A stretch of 64,000 nucleotides of DNA from Fructilactobacillus hinvesii (GCF_024029435.1 NZ_CP097118.1:1240001-1304000); one strand, 5' to 3'; shown: positions 52,193-61,602, numbered from the stretch's first letter. The notes: generated by a model not told the origin, from the letters alone. Translations and numbers: made by a program.

Positions 52193-53434
52193 TTAATCAA
52201 AAACGCGATAATGTTCTTTACTGTACAATGCTCGAATTTGTTCCCACATTCCTTGAATCAAGGTAATCAAAATTGCCAAACTACCGATGTAAATTGTGTA
52301 ATTAGCAATCCCGGGCCACTTTAATCCAAGCAACAACGGAATTAGTGCGATAACCGCCAGGCACAAACCACCCAGAGTGGCCATCAGCCAGAAGCATCGC
52401 ATCAAATAACTCGTCGTTTCATGACCAGGGAACACGTCTAAGATATATTCATTATTTTCTTTCATTTGTTTTGATAACCGGAGCGGTTGCACCGTAATAA
52501 ATCCAAATCCATAGGTCAATAATAAGATGATAACCCCATAATTAATGATCCCGGCAACCGTCGTTTGATTCGTAATGGACTGAATGAACTGGGCAAACCA
52601 GTTACTCCGTAAGGCGGCATTGGAAGCTAATAATCCCCGTGGTACTAAGAATAACGTTGATGAGAACATGAATGGCATTGCTCCCGCCAACAACAATTTA
52701 AATGGTAGATAAGAAGCACTCCCACTCCCCTCCATCAACGGCCGTTGCAGTGGAATGCGTAACTCGATTTGGAGTAACATTACTAAAATCACAATTACGA
52801 CTAACGAAACGATACCAGCCGTAATCAGATGCGGCACCGTTAGTTTGTAGTTTAAGGTTTGCCATCCGGCTTGTAGCATCCGTGGCATTCCTAGTAAAAC
52901 TCCCGGCAGGATTAAAATGGAAATTCCCCCCAGTCCTTTTTCGGCGTTCAAGTTCCCCATAAAAATGGTGATCATCGTTCCAGCAATTAGAATCATCAAG
53001 ACTCCAAATTGGACCCATTCGGTTGGAATCGTCATGTTCATGAAGACCACTGGAACCAGGGCTGGTGAAAGATAGCCTAGCATTTGAATTCCTTGCAAAA
53101 ACGCCAGGGACAGTGAAATAACTTTTTGAATGTAACCCGTTTGGTTAACTGTCAACCGATTCACCCAGTCTAAATCTAGCGCTATAATCGCTTGCCAGAC
53201 AATCAAGCCGATCATGTAAGGCCCTAGTCCTAAGGAAAAAAGAGTTGGAACTTGCAACTGACTTCCAATCGTCACTCCCATCATCTGCAGATATGTTTGT
53301 TGCTTTAAGGCCGCTTTGGCCACTGCCGGATCAATTCCAGGGATGATAATGGACTGACCAATGAGGAAAATCGTTAGAAGCGCGAGCGTCCACAAGACTC
53401 GGGTTAGTAAAAGATGTTTCCGTAAAAATTTCAT
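52193..53434 (-). CDS. secY2: Accessory Sec translocon channel SecY2
   Basis: A 413-residue protein with ten membrane spans. IFLIGQSIIIPGIDPA, FSLGLGPYMIGLIVWQ, LRIPLQRPLMEGSGSASYLPFKLLLAGAMPFMFSS and PGHETTSYLMR are SecY2-like. Shorter loops than canonical SecY. It forms the dedicated channel for the adhesin with SecA2. Confidence 0.95.
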   Translation of the reverse strand: MKFLRKHLLLTRVLWTLALLTIFLIGQSIIIPGIDPAVAKAALKQQTYLQMMGVTIGSQLQVPTLFSLGLGPYMIGLIVWQAIIALDLDWVNRLTVNQTGYIQKVISLSLAFLQGIQMLGYLSPALVPVVFMNMTIPTEWVQFGVLMILIAGTMITIFMGNLNAEKGLGGISILILPGVLLGMPRMLQAGWQTLNYKLTVPHLITAGIVSLVVIVILVMLLQIELRIPLQRPLMEGSGSASYLPFKLLLAGAMPFMFSSTLFLVPRGLLASNAALRSNWFAQFIQSITNQTTVAGIINYGVIILLLTYGFGFITVQPLRLSKQMKENNEYILDVFPGHETTSYLMRCFWLMATLGGLCLAVIALIPLLLGLKWPGIANYTIYIGSLAILITLIQGMWEQIRALYSKEHYRVFD

Positions 53435-53457
53435 TGCTAATTACCACTTTCTTGCGC

Positions 53458-55812
53458 TTATGGGAACTCGATGTCAACGGTTCCATCTGATTGCGGAATC
53501 ACTTCTGAGTTGGTTAAGTTCTTCACCACTTGCAGTTTGATCTTTTCTCTCATTTTCTGGTAGGCCTTTTGGGCTTCTTTTTGGTATTCAAAAATTGGAT
53601 TAACTTGGGCAATCGAACGGCTCTTTGTCACCCGCATCAAAATGTCCAGTTGATCCACTTGATCCACCCACGCTTGATCAATCGCTCGTAATAAGGACAG
53701 CCGTTCAAAGTACAACCATTGGTCTTGGTACGGCAACTTTTGGTGCATCCGTTTTAATCGGTTACTCATTACCTCAGACAGGAGTTCTAATTGGTCCGAC
53801 TTTGGTTGCTCCTCAATGCTTCTTTTCGTTTGATAATCGGGATCAATGTTTTGGTAGATAAACTCAAGCAGGGTTTGCTTAGAATTAAGCCACTGTCCCT
53901 GTTTATTGACAAACTGCTTCGCCACGAATTCAAAACATGGTTTAACGACCTCATCCAGAGATGGTGCTTGCATGATCCAATTTCTAGTTTGATAGACGCT
54001 TTCTCGTTGAATCCGCGAAACTTCACCGTATTGTAACGTTTCAAACCGGGCATTCCGTTCTCGGTTCGTTAAAATCTTTTGCGACCGATCAATGGCATCG
54101 TGAAAGCGACCGTGTTTACTCAACGTTTGCTTTTCATCATGAGCGTGTTCATAGGTAAACTTTCGCACTGATTTTGGGGCATTTTCAATCACAACTTTAT
54201 CTTCAAGTGAAACATAGAAGACACTAGCTCCGGGAGCCCCTTGTCGACCGGCCCGACCCCGAAGTTGATTATCGATTCGTTTGTTTTGCATCCGTTCGGT
54301 TCCAAGGACCAACAATCCTCCTAGTCTTTCGACTTCAGGAGTAATGTTGATATCCGTTCCACGACCGGCCATGGAAGTCGCCACCGTAATGGCCCCTACT
54401 TCTCCAGCGTGTTTAATAATCTCTGCTTCTTTCACTTCACTCCGAGCGTTTAACAAGCTGTGTGGGATTCGTTCCTTTAACAGCAAATTCGAGTAAAGGA
54501 TAGATAACTCCAATGAACCAGTTTCCACTAATACTGGACGACCCTTAACGTGCGCTTCTTTAACCACGTCTAAAGTAGCCATCAACTTAGCTCGATTGCT
54601 AATGTACAGATGGTCTGGGTAATCTTTGCGAATATCGGGGCGGTTCGTTGGGACCTTAAACACCGACAGGTTGTAAACCTCTAGGAATTCCTTGCGATCT
54701 GTAGCCGCGGTCCCCGTCATCCCGGCCAGTTGGTTAAACATCCGGAACAATTCTTGGTAGGTAATTGTGGCCATCGTCCGTTGTTCAACAGAAATCTTCA
54801 CGCCTTCCTTTGCTTCTAAGGCTTGGTGCATTCCAGCCTGCATCTTCATTCCGGGTAATTCCCGTCCGTTTTCGGCATCAATCAGCACCACTTCGTCATC
54901 TTTAACCACATAGTTCCGATTTCGTTTTTGAATGTAATTAGCCCGTAATGCTAACACTAGGTGCCGGTAAAGTTCGGTCCATGTTTCTGAAAGCAGGTTG
55001 TCAACGTCCAAATATTTTTCCATTTTGACAATTCCCTGCGGCGTGAACCACGCGTTTTTCAGGTCATCACTAATTTGGTAGTCTTCATCCTTAACCAATA
55101 ACTTAGCAACCCGATCTGCACTTTGATAGTAGTTTGATTGAACTCGTGGCACCCCAGCAATCACCAGCGGTGTCTGTGCCGTATCCAGTAACACGGCATC
55201 TGCTTCGTCCAGCAGGGCAAAGTTCAAGACTCGTAGATGTTGATCCGTTATAGTTTTGGCTAAGTTATCGAATAAGTAATCAAACCCGAGCGTACTGTTA
55301 GTTGTGTATACAATGTTGGATCCATAAATTTCGTCTAAATCACGATCTTCTGGTTTCTGTCCTAATTCAGGAACTGCGCTAGCAACCGTCAATCCGAGCC
55401 ACTGGTACAATTTCCCCATATCATGGGCATCCCGGGCGGCCAAATATTCATTGGCAGTAATCAGAAAGTTTCCAATCCCGGTTAAGCCATGGAGATACAT
55501 TGGCATCGTTGCGGTCAGGGTTTTTCCTTCTCCTGTTTTCATTTCAGCAATGTTGCCATCTTCCATTGCGACCGCGCCAAGGATTTGCACTGGAAACGGA
55601 CGCATACCTAAAACTCGTTCTGCTGCTTCACAAACCACGGCGTAAGCCTCTGGCAAAATGATTTTCAGACGCGAACGTTGTCCGTCAACTTGTTTTTTCA
55701 AAAGGGCCGTTTGGTATTGCAATTCCTTATCAGGCATGGCATGGTAGCGATTAGCCAAGTTTAAAATTAATTTTACCGTCTCTTGGTATCTTTTTTTTCG
55801 TAACAAAGCCAT
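53458..55812 (-). CDS. secA2: Accessory Sec ATPase SecA2
   Basis: A 784-residue motor. Walker A is MKTGEGKTLTATMP, Walker B LLDEADAVLLD, and further helicase motifs are SMAGRGTDINI and RIDNQLRGRAGRQGAPG. It has no C-terminal zinc/SecB-binding tail, as in SecA2 proteins. It is the first gene of the secretion operon secA2-secY2-asp1-asp2-asp3-gtfA-gtfB. Confidence 0.97.
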   Translation of the reverse strand: MALLRKKRYQETVKLILNLANRYHAMPDKELQYQTALLKKQVDGQRSRLKIILPEAYAVVCEAAERVLGMRPFPVQILGAVAMEDGNIAEMKTGEGKTLTATMPMYLHGLTGIGNFLITANEYLAARDAHDMGKLYQWLGLTVASAVPELGQKPEDRDLDEIYGSNIVYTTNSTLGFDYLFDNLAKTITDQHLRVLNFALLDEADAVLLDTAQTPLVIAGVPRVQSNYYQSADRVAKLLVKDEDYQISDDLKNAWFTPQGIVKMEKYLDVDNLLSETWTELYRHLVLALRANYIQKRNRNYVVKDDEVVLIDAENGRELPGMKMQAGMHQALEAKEGVKISVEQRTMATITYQELFRMFNQLAGMTGTAATDRKEFLEVYNLSVFKVPTNRPDIRKDYPDHLYISNRAKLMATLDVVKEAHVKGRPVLVETGSLELSILYSNLLLKERIPHSLLNARSEVKEAEIIKHAGEVGAITVATSMAGRGTDINITPEVERLGGLLVLGTERMQNKRIDNQLRGRAGRQGAPGASVFYVSLEDKVVIENAPKSVRKFTYEHAHDEKQTLSKHGRFHDAIDRSQKILTNRERNARFETLQYGEVSRIQRESVYQTRNWIMQAPSLDEVVKPCFEFVAKQFVNKQGQWLNSKQTLLEFIYQNIDPDYQTKRSIEEQPKSDQLELLSEVMSNRLKRMHQKLPYQDQWLYFERLSLLRAIDQAWVDQVDQLDILMRVTKSRSIAQVNPIFEYQKEAQKAYQKMREKIKLQVVKNLTNSEVIPQSDGTVDIEFP

Positions 55813-55856
55813 TCTCTATCTAAACCTCTCTCGCACAATTTGATACTTAACAGTAA

Positions 55857-55885
55857 TTGCGTTCTCCTAAAAAAAATTATATAAT
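55857..55885 (+). promoter_or_regulatory. Strong promoter giving a leaderless transcript
   Basis: TTGCGT (55857-55862), exactly 17 bases, TATAAT (55880-55885). The expected start of transcription at about 55892 is only some 3 bases before the ATG at 55895. Confidence 0.65.
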
Positions 55886-55894
55886 TCACCCATT

Positions 55895-56071
55895 ATGATA
55901 AAAAAAAATAAATCACTTAATCAAAACATCGAAAAAAGTTTTCAGCAACTAGAATCCAATCTCCCTGAACCAGAGAAAACTAATTTAAAAGTTGTTTATC
56001 TGAAAATCATTGTGGGTTTAGTTGGGTTAATGCTAGTCGCTCTAATCGTAAGCTCAACCATCGCCTTTTAG
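55895..56071 (+). CDS. Small single-span membrane protein, candidate SecE/Asp4-like accessory component
   Basis: A 58-residue protein, too short for routine ORF calling. A charged amphipathic N-terminal part (LNQNIEKSFQQLESNLPEPEK) is followed by one C-terminal membrane span (VVYLKIIVGLVGLMLVALIVSS). This layout is that of SecE and of the small Asp4 proteins found in some streptococcal accessory Sec loci. It lies divergently from secA2 with 82 bases between the starts. No ribosome site is present, but a good promoter predicts a leaderless mRNA. Identity with Asp4 is inference. Confidence 0.5.
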   Translation: MIKKNKSLNQNIEKSFQQLESNLPEPEKTNLKVVYLKIIVGLVGLMLVALIVSSTIAF

Positions 56072-56221
56072 GTATTTAAAGATAAAATTAATGGTCTTTA
56101 CTTCATTTGATAGCTTTAAAAATATAATAAAAGAGAATAAATTCAATTTATTGTATCATTTTTTTAAGCACCCGGCAATTTTATTAATAATAATTACATT
56201 TCTAAAGGGACAATTACAAAT

Positions 56222-56420
56222 TTATTTCAAACGGTCTTTAAAAACCACAATGGCCGTATGGTAATCATGAATTTTTAACGGCTGATTATTAATTAACTCT
56301 AAGGCTTCAAAAAGTTCATCATCAGAAACTTTTTCAAAGTTAGTTTTCTTCGGGAAGAACCAGCTTAATCTCCGGTTGAAATATTCATTACTACCTCTTT
56401 TTCAAAGCGAATAAGCGTGA
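56222..56420 (-). pseudogene. IS30-family transposase, C-terminal remnant
   Basis: The minus strand reads KRGSNEYFNRRLSWFFPKKT, then NFEKVSDDELFEALELINNQ and PLKIHDYHTAIVVF, typical of the IS30 transposase C-terminus. A TGA interrupts the frame just before KRGSN, where a Trp codon is expected. The N-terminal two thirds are gone. Confidence 0.85.
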
Positions 56421-56429
56421 CCAAAGTCA

Positions 56430-56515
56430 CTGCGATCATAAGATGTTAAAATGGAATATCTCAAAGTAATATCTTCTTACTGGTTTGTTTGGTAACTACC
56501 ATTGTAAGTTATTAC
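56430..56515 (-). repeat. IS-end-like remnant next to the IS30 fragment
   Basis: On the minus strand AAAGTAATAACTTACAATGG, CCAAACAAAC, AAGAAGATATT and CCATTTTAACATCTT occur in order. The same blocks lie at about 35817-35890 on the plus strand. They probably represent the other end of the decayed element. Confidence 0.55.
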
Positions 56516-56580
56516 TTTGGGGTTTTTTTATTTTATTTAGCGTTCGAAAAAATTATAGAATTTGCAGAAATTTTAGTCAT

Positions 56581-56620
56581 AAAAATACCCCCTAAGTTAA
56601 AATTTTAACTTAGGGGGTAT
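56581..56620 (-). terminator. Terminator of the NADH peroxidase/oxidase gene
   Basis: ATACCCCCTAAGTTAAAA/TTTTAACTTAGGGGGTAT is a perfect 18-bp inverted repeat, followed by T4 on the minus strand. Confidence 0.85.
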
Positions 56621-56663
56621 AGCTCAAAGCTAGCTCTTTTAATTATCTTAGCTAGAGTTTTAT

Positions 56664-58019
56664 TTATTTTTCTTTGGCTGCTTGAGCTTGAGCTGCTTGA
56701 GCCAAGATGTTCAAGTAGTTAAATGGCCGGTCAAATTGTGGTTGGAACAACATATCAACCATCGCTAAATCATCAATTGTATTGTGGTTTTGAATGGCCA
56801 CAGATAACACGTTGGCTGATTGAGAAACGTCATACATACTGGTTAATGAACCACCCAAGATCTGCCGTGAATTAGGATCATAAACTAACGACATCAAAAC
56901 TGGTTCCGTCGTTAACATGAACTCTGGGCGGTAGTTATCTTCCACCACTACCTGACGAGCGTTAATTCCTTGATCCTTGGCAGCTGCCATCGTTAATCCG
57001 GTCGAAACGTACGTCCGATCATACAATTTTAATCCAGAAGAAGACTGCGTTCCCATGTACTTAACCTTATCTTCAGTTAAGTTTTCACCCACTAAGATTC
57101 CCTGCCGTACGGCATTCGTAGCTAATGGGATGTAAGCATTTTGACCAGTTGGGTTGTAGTACACAGCAGCACTGTCTCCAGCAGCAAAAATATCGGGATT
57201 AGATGAATGCATGTATTCATCGGTAATGATGGCTCCGTTTGGCATCATGTCAACCTTGCCCTTCAATAAGCCGGTATTCGGCCGGAACCCAATGCAGAGG
57301 ATGGCAATATCAGAGTGAATTTCGTCACCGTTTCCAGTTAAAACAGAAATCCCACCGTCTTTTTCTTCAAAGCCAGTTACCTTTGAGCCCAATTCAAGGT
57401 TTACGCCGTTTTTCTCGTAGTCAGCGGCTAAAATATCCGTGAATTTCTTATCAAAGTATTTGTAAAGAACCCGGGTTGAACCATCAATCAAGTTAACTTT
57501 GTAACCCTGTTTGGAGTAAGCTTCCGCTAACTCAGCACCAATGTAACCAGAGCCAATGATGGTAATCGATTTTACCTTTGGAGCTTCGTCGAAAAGTTTC
57601 TTAGCATCATGCCAGTTCTTGCAGAGGTAAACCTTGTCACTTTGGATCCCGTCAATCGGAGGAACCACTGGTAAGGAGCCAGTCGTCATGATCAACTTGT
57701 CGTATCGAGTTTCGGTTACGTCTCCTGACTTTAGATCCTTAACCTTTACAATCTTTTGGTCGGGATCAATTTCTGTCACTTCATGTTCCATTTGGACATC
57801 GGCACCGAGGCTCTTTAATTCTTCAGGACTGGAGTAGAACAATCCTTGGGGGTCATTATTCTTGATCTCTTTACCAAGATACAAGGCAATCCCACAGGAT
57901 AAGAACGAAATGTTATCGTTCTTTTCATAAACCGTTACTTCAGCTTCTGGATGAGAGGCTAAGGTTTGCTTAATGGCAAAGGTTCCTGCGTGAGTACAAC
58001 CAACTACAACAACTTTCAT
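56664..58019 (-). CDS. FAD-dependent NADH peroxidase / NADH oxidase
   Basis: A 451-residue flavoprotein of the single-cysteine class. It shows the FAD-binding start VVVVGCTHAGTFA, the redox Cys (cysteine sulfenic acid) in ISFLSCGIALYLG, the NADH-binding loop IIGSGYIGAELAEAYSKQG and the second FAD contact IFAAGDSAAVYY. It reduces hydrogen peroxide or oxygen to water using NADH; peroxidase and water-forming oxidase cannot be told apart safely from sequence. ATG 58019 has AGAGGG upstream. It regenerates NAD+ in a heterofermenter. Confidence 0.92.
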   Translation of the reverse strand: MKVVVVGCTHAGTFAIKQTLASHPEAEVTVYEKNDNISFLSCGIALYLGKEIKNNDPQGLFYSSPEELKSLGADVQMEHEVTEIDPDQKIVKVKDLKSGDVTETRYDKLIMTTGSLPVVPPIDGIQSDKVYLCKNWHDAKKLFDEAPKVKSITIIGSGYIGAELAEAYSKQGYKVNLIDGSTRVLYKYFDKKFTDILAADYEKNGVNLELGSKVTGFEEKDGGISVLTGNGDEIHSDIAILCIGFRPNTGLLKGKVDMMPNGAIITDEYMHSSNPDIFAAGDSAAVYYNPTGQNAYIPLATNAVRQGILVGENLTEDKVKYMGTQSSSGLKLYDRTYVSTGLTMAAAKDQGINARQVVVEDNYRPEFMLTTEPVLMSLVYDPNSRQILGGSLTSMYDVSQSANVLSVAIQNHNTIDDLAMVDMLFQPQFDRPFNYLNILAQAAQAQAAKEK

Positions 58020-58090
58020 GGTTAATCCCTCTTTCAAATTATTACTTATCATTTACTGCTTCTTAATATACCATGTTGTGAAAAAAGGTA

Positions 58091-58108
58091 CAATGCAAAC
58101 GCTTTATT
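58091..58108. promoter_or_regulatory. cre-like site upstream of the NADH peroxidase gene
   Basis: ATGCAAACGCTTTAT matches the CcpA consensus except for the C near the 3' end. It lies about 75 bases upstream of the start. Confidence 0.4.
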
Positions 58109-58172
58109 TTTGTAAAAATTAATTTTAATCAATTGAATTTAGAGAATACTTCAAATAAATCAAGGTTTTTGC

Positions 58173-59273
58173 TTATTTTAAAATATTTTGCAAAGTTTTT
58201 GCGGTATGTGTAAATGGTTCACAACCATCGTCCGTCACCCGGACACAGTCCTCGATTCGAACTCCGGCTACCCCGGGAATGTAAATTCCCGGTTCAATCG
58301 AAAAGCACATGTTTTCAGCAAGTTTTAAATCATTACCTTCCATGATGGACGGAAATTCGTGTTCACTCATTCCCATTCCGTGACCTAACCGATGAATGAA
58401 GTATTGCCCGTAACCGGCCTCGTCAATAATGTCTCTGGCAATCCGATCTAACTCTGCAGCTGTAATCCCAGGCCGTACGGCAGCTTGAGCAGCCAGTTGG
58501 GCCTGCAGACAAACGGAGTAAATTTCTTGTAATTGATCACTAATGGTGCCAACGGCTACCGTCCGACTAGCGTCACTGATGTAACCTTCGTGAACCGTTC
58601 CGAGGTCTAGCAACACCAACTCATGTTCCTGAATCTTATTCATCGCGGTATCCCCATGGGGTTGAGAAGCATGCTTTCCTGCTTGAACCAGCGTGGCAAA
58701 GCTCATTTCCATGACTCCCCGTTTTTTTAATTGATACTCAATTTCAGCGGCCACGTCTGCTTCCGTTTTTCCCGGTGCAATCGTGTCAAAGGCCACCTGA
58801 AAGGCAAAGTCTGCTTCTTTGCCCGCCACACGTAATTTCTCGATTTCATCCGGGGTCTTAATTAACCGCATCCGTTCAATCACCGGCGTTAAATCAGTTG
58901 TAAACTGGGCCGTAGGAAACTCTGATTGTAAGGCTTGCAGTCGCGCAACCGTTAGCTGATTCTTTTGAATCCCCCACTTTACGGGGTGATCCACTCGTTC
59001 TTTAACGTGGGCTGCAATCATGGCAAACGGCTGCTCGTGATCAAGGTAGCCATACACTGGGTGAGTCCATCCGGTATTTTGAATGTCTTCGACTTCAAGG
59101 GCTGGAGCAAAGAGGAACGGCTCTTGGTCAGGAAACACCACCAGAGCTAAAACCCGTTCAATCGGATCACTACCAAATCCCGTTAGGTATTGAATTGCTT
59201 CTGGATCACTAATGTAGGCAACGTCTAATTGTTGTTTTTGCACTTCTGTTTGTAGTTTTGCTAATTTATCCAT
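58173..59273 (-). CDS. pepQ: Xaa-Pro dipeptidase (PepQ), M24 family
   Basis: A 366-residue pita-bread metallopeptidase. An N-terminal creatinase-like domain (about 1-130) precedes the catalytic domain. Metal ligands occur in LLDLGTVHEGYISDASRT (two Asp), HRLGHGMGMSEHE (His), MCFSIEPGIYIPG (Glu) and GVRIEDCVRV (Glu). It splits dipeptides ending in proline. ATG 59273 follows GAAGGAGG. Confidence 0.95.
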   Translation of the reverse strand: MDKLAKLQTEVQKQQLDVAYISDPEAIQYLTGFGSDPIERVLALVVFPDQEPFLFAPALEVEDIQNTGWTHPVYGYLDHEQPFAMIAAHVKERVDHPVKWGIQKNQLTVARLQALQSEFPTAQFTTDLTPVIERMRLIKTPDEIEKLRVAGKEADFAFQVAFDTIAPGKTEADVAAEIEYQLKKRGVMEMSFATLVQAGKHASQPHGDTAMNKIQEHELVLLDLGTVHEGYISDASRTVAVGTISDQLQEIYSVCLQAQLAAQAAVRPGITAAELDRIARDIIDEAGYGQYFIHRLGHGMGMSEHEFPSIMEGNDLKLAENMCFSIEPGIYIPGVAGVRIEDCVRVTDDGCEPFTHTAKTLQNILK

Positions 59274-59317
59274 GCGACAACCTCCTTCTGTTTGCCCGTA
59301 TCTTACCACAATCAAAC

Positions 59318-59348
59318 AAAAAAGCCATCTAAATTAATAGATGACTTA
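59318..59348 (-). terminator. Terminator after the sortase gene
   Basis: AGTCATCTA-TTAATT-TAGATGGCT with T6 on the minus strand, just after the srtA stop. Confidence 0.85.
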
Positions 59349-59352
59349 CTGG

Positions 59353-60009
59353 TTATTTCATTAATTCACCGGTCACAATCAAGCGCCGGGTTTCTCCGGG
59401 ATTTCCACTGGCACAAGTCACCAGCGTCAGTAATTTTTTCCCAGGAACGTCGTTTAGAACTGAGACATCCGTTTCTGGAACCACCTTAATCTTTGTAATT
59501 CGATATCGACAGGTTTGCTTGCCCGCCTTCACCGTTACAACTTGGTCTTTTTGGGCCTTGGCTAACGGAGAAAAAAGAACGTCGGGATTCTGCATGTGGT
59601 GCCCAGCAAGAGTGTAGTTTCCTTCCCCTAACTTCTGTTCCGGTTTCATGGTTCCCGCCCCAATCGTCAGGTTTTCGGAGTTTAAGCCCTTAAAAATCGG
59701 CAGGTTGATTTTTAAAGCAGGAATCTCAATTGAACCAATTGCATCCGTCTTGCGCGCCTTTTCACTCTGAACGATGGCATTTTCAGAAACGGCCTGCACG
59801 TTTTTATAGTTATAGGTTCCGGTTTGCTGTTCGCCCCGCTTCACTTCTTGTTGGGAAATGTTAGTAACCTTTTGGTGACTCTGCCACTGAATCCAGTAGC
59901 TTTCTATTTGAGAACTAAACACCAGAGTTAGCCCGACTAACAGGAGTAACACCAGTAACACCCGTTCCGCCCACTTTAACCAGGGACGCTGTGGTTTCGA
60001 TTGTGCCAT
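59353..60009 (-). CDS. srtA: Class A sortase
   Basis: A 218-residue membrane-anchored transpeptidase. One N-terminal span (about 15-33) leads to the sortase barrel. The catalytic His is in YTLAGHHM, the Cys in the TLVTC motif and the Arg in GETRRLI. It cleaves LPxTG between Thr and Gly and links proteins to the wall. The LPKTG protein at 33.2 kb is the only clear substrate in the window. Confidence 0.95.
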   Translation of the reverse strand: MAQSKPQRPWLKWAERVLLVLLLLVGLTLVFSSQIESYWIQWQSHQKVTNISQQEVKRGEQQTGTYNYKNVQAVSENAIVQSEKARKTDAIGSIEIPALKINLPIFKGLNSENLTIGAGTMKPEQKLGEGNYTLAGHHMQNPDVLFSPLAKAQKDQVVTVKAGKQTCRYRITKIKVVPETDVSVLNDVPGKKLLTLVTCASGNPGETRRLIVTGELMK

Positions 60010-60027
60010 TGTTAAAATCCTTTCATG

Positions 60028-60059
60028 AAAAAGACAGCCATTGCCACCAATGACTGTCT
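60028..60059 (-). terminator. Terminator after the MFS gene
   Basis: AGACAGTCATTG-GTGG-CAATGGCTGTCT (one G-U pair) followed by T5 on the minus strand. Being between MFS and srtA, it separates the two units. Confidence 0.85.
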
Positions 60060-60092
60060 GTCGTTTACGTTAATTTTAGCACATTCTGCTCG

Positions 60093-61499
60093 TTATTTTT
60101 CATCTTTTGACCCGGTAGACCGAATCAGCAAAGCAATGATAAAGCCAAGCACAGCTACTCCAAAGAAGGTCCAGTAAACCGCGTGGAATCCGGTTTGATT
60201 GGCCATCAGGTACGAAGAACCCCCGTGCATTGCTTTGGAAGTAACGTTCACCAAAATCAAAGTGGCTACGGCCACTCCGGTCGAACCCAGGACCTGCCGA
60301 ACCGTGGTAATCACGGCCGTCCCATGGGAAACCAAGTCGTTTGGTAACGAATTGGCTCCTAAAGTCACAGCGGGCATCATCACGAAGGCGTTTCCCCCTT
60401 CGATTAACATGGCAAGCACAATCATGCCCCAAATGTTCGTGATGTGAATTAGGGATAAAATCCCCCATCCGACCACAATCATGCCCATTCCAACTAGCAT
60501 GGTCGGTTTAAAACCAATCTTATCGGCCAGCGTTCCCGTTACGGGGTTCAAAAGACTTAAAAGTGCTGCACCGGGCACTAGCGCCATTCCAGAAACAAAG
60601 GGTGAAGCGCCTAGCACTTGTTGGTAATACAGTGGAAAAATAATCGTCACTACAATTAAGGAAATGTATGAAAAGCCAGTTAACAATACCGCCAGGTCAT
60701 AGTTAAAGGTTTTCATGACCCAGAGATCCAGCATTGGTTCTGGCATCGTCAACTGCCGGTGCACGAAAAAGCCCAATAGAATCAGGGAAACTGCCAAGAT
60801 CACCAGCAGCGTTAACCAGTTAGCACCTGGTTGACCGGCCTTTGTAATCACATATAACAAACCAATCAAACCAAGGGAGTAAAAGACCGAGAGCCAATCC
60901 AACTTCGAAGGGATTCTGGGCATGACGTCCCGCATTACAAAGAATGATAACAACAAGACCAGAGTAATCACTACCATAAAGAAGATGAAGAGTCCCCGCC
61001 AACTAGTAAAGCGCAACACGATTCCCGAAATAATCGGACCACAGGCGAGCGCCGAACCCATAACCAAGCCGGCAATTCCCATGATGGTTCCCCGTTTTTG
61101 TTCGGGAGTGATCTCTAGCAATACCGTTTGATAAGAAGGAAACAGCACGCCGACGGCAGCAGCTTCCATGATTCGACCGAGCATTACTAGGTAAAAATTA
61201 GGCCCCCAAAAAATAATCAGGGTTCCTACGTCAAAGAGCAATAAGGCGCCCATAAAGAGGGTCTTAAAGCTGACGTTATTTAACAGCCACGGACTAATCG
61301 GCATCGTAATACACATCACTATCATAAAGCCAGTGGTAAGCCATTGAACCGTGTCGGCTGAAATCATAAAGTACTTCATGAGGGTTGGGTACGCCGTCGA
61401 AAGCGACGATTGACTGATAGACATCGTAAAGGTTCCAACCAACATGGTTGCAATGAATAACCACCGGGTCAACGGCTTCATTGGGGTTTCCGTTTTCAT
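60093..61499 (-). CDS. MFS multidrug exporter, DHA2 (EmrB/QacA) family
   Basis: A 468-residue transporter with 14 predicted spans. QSSLSTAYPTLMKYF and QWLTTGFMIVMCITMPISPWL are DHA2-typical; motif A lies in GRIMEAAAVGVLFP region and motif C in GLVMGSALACGPIISGIVL. It exports drugs or cationic compounds by proton antiport. ATG 61499 has AAAGGATGG upstream. No local regulator gene is seen. Confidence 0.92.
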   Translation of the reverse strand: MKTETPMKPLTRWLFIATMLVGTFTMSISQSSLSTAYPTLMKYFMISADTVQWLTTGFMIVMCITMPISPWLLNNVSFKTLFMGALLLFDVGTLIIFWGPNFYLVMLGRIMEAAAVGVLFPSYQTVLLEITPEQKRGTIMGIAGLVMGSALACGPIISGIVLRFTSWRGLFIFFMVVITLVLLLSFFVMRDVMPRIPSKLDWLSVFYSLGLIGLLYVITKAGQPGANWLTLLVILAVSLILLGFFVHRQLTMPEPMLDLWVMKTFNYDLAVLLTGFSYISLIVVTIIFPLYYQQVLGASPFVSGMALVPGAALLSLLNPVTGTLADKIGFKPTMLVGMGMIVVGWGILSLIHITNIWGMIVLAMLIEGGNAFVMMPAVTLGANSLPNDLVSHGTAVITTVRQVLGSTGVAVATLILVNVTSKAMHGGSSYLMANQTGFHAVYWTFFGVAVLGFIIALLIRSTGSKDEK

Positions 61500-61563
61500 A
61501 TAAACCATCCTTTCAAAAGCAATCATTTGCCGATAATCATTATAAACCAGTTAAATTGCAAAA

Positions 61564-61602
61564 GAAATAGGGAACGTTCTTCACGTTCCCCATTCTTTTT
61601 TA
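61564..61602 (-). terminator. Terminator after asnS
   Basis: GGGAACGT-GAAG-AACGTTCCC plus flanking AT pairs on the minus strand; the 5' side starts at the asnS stop. Confidence 0.8.
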
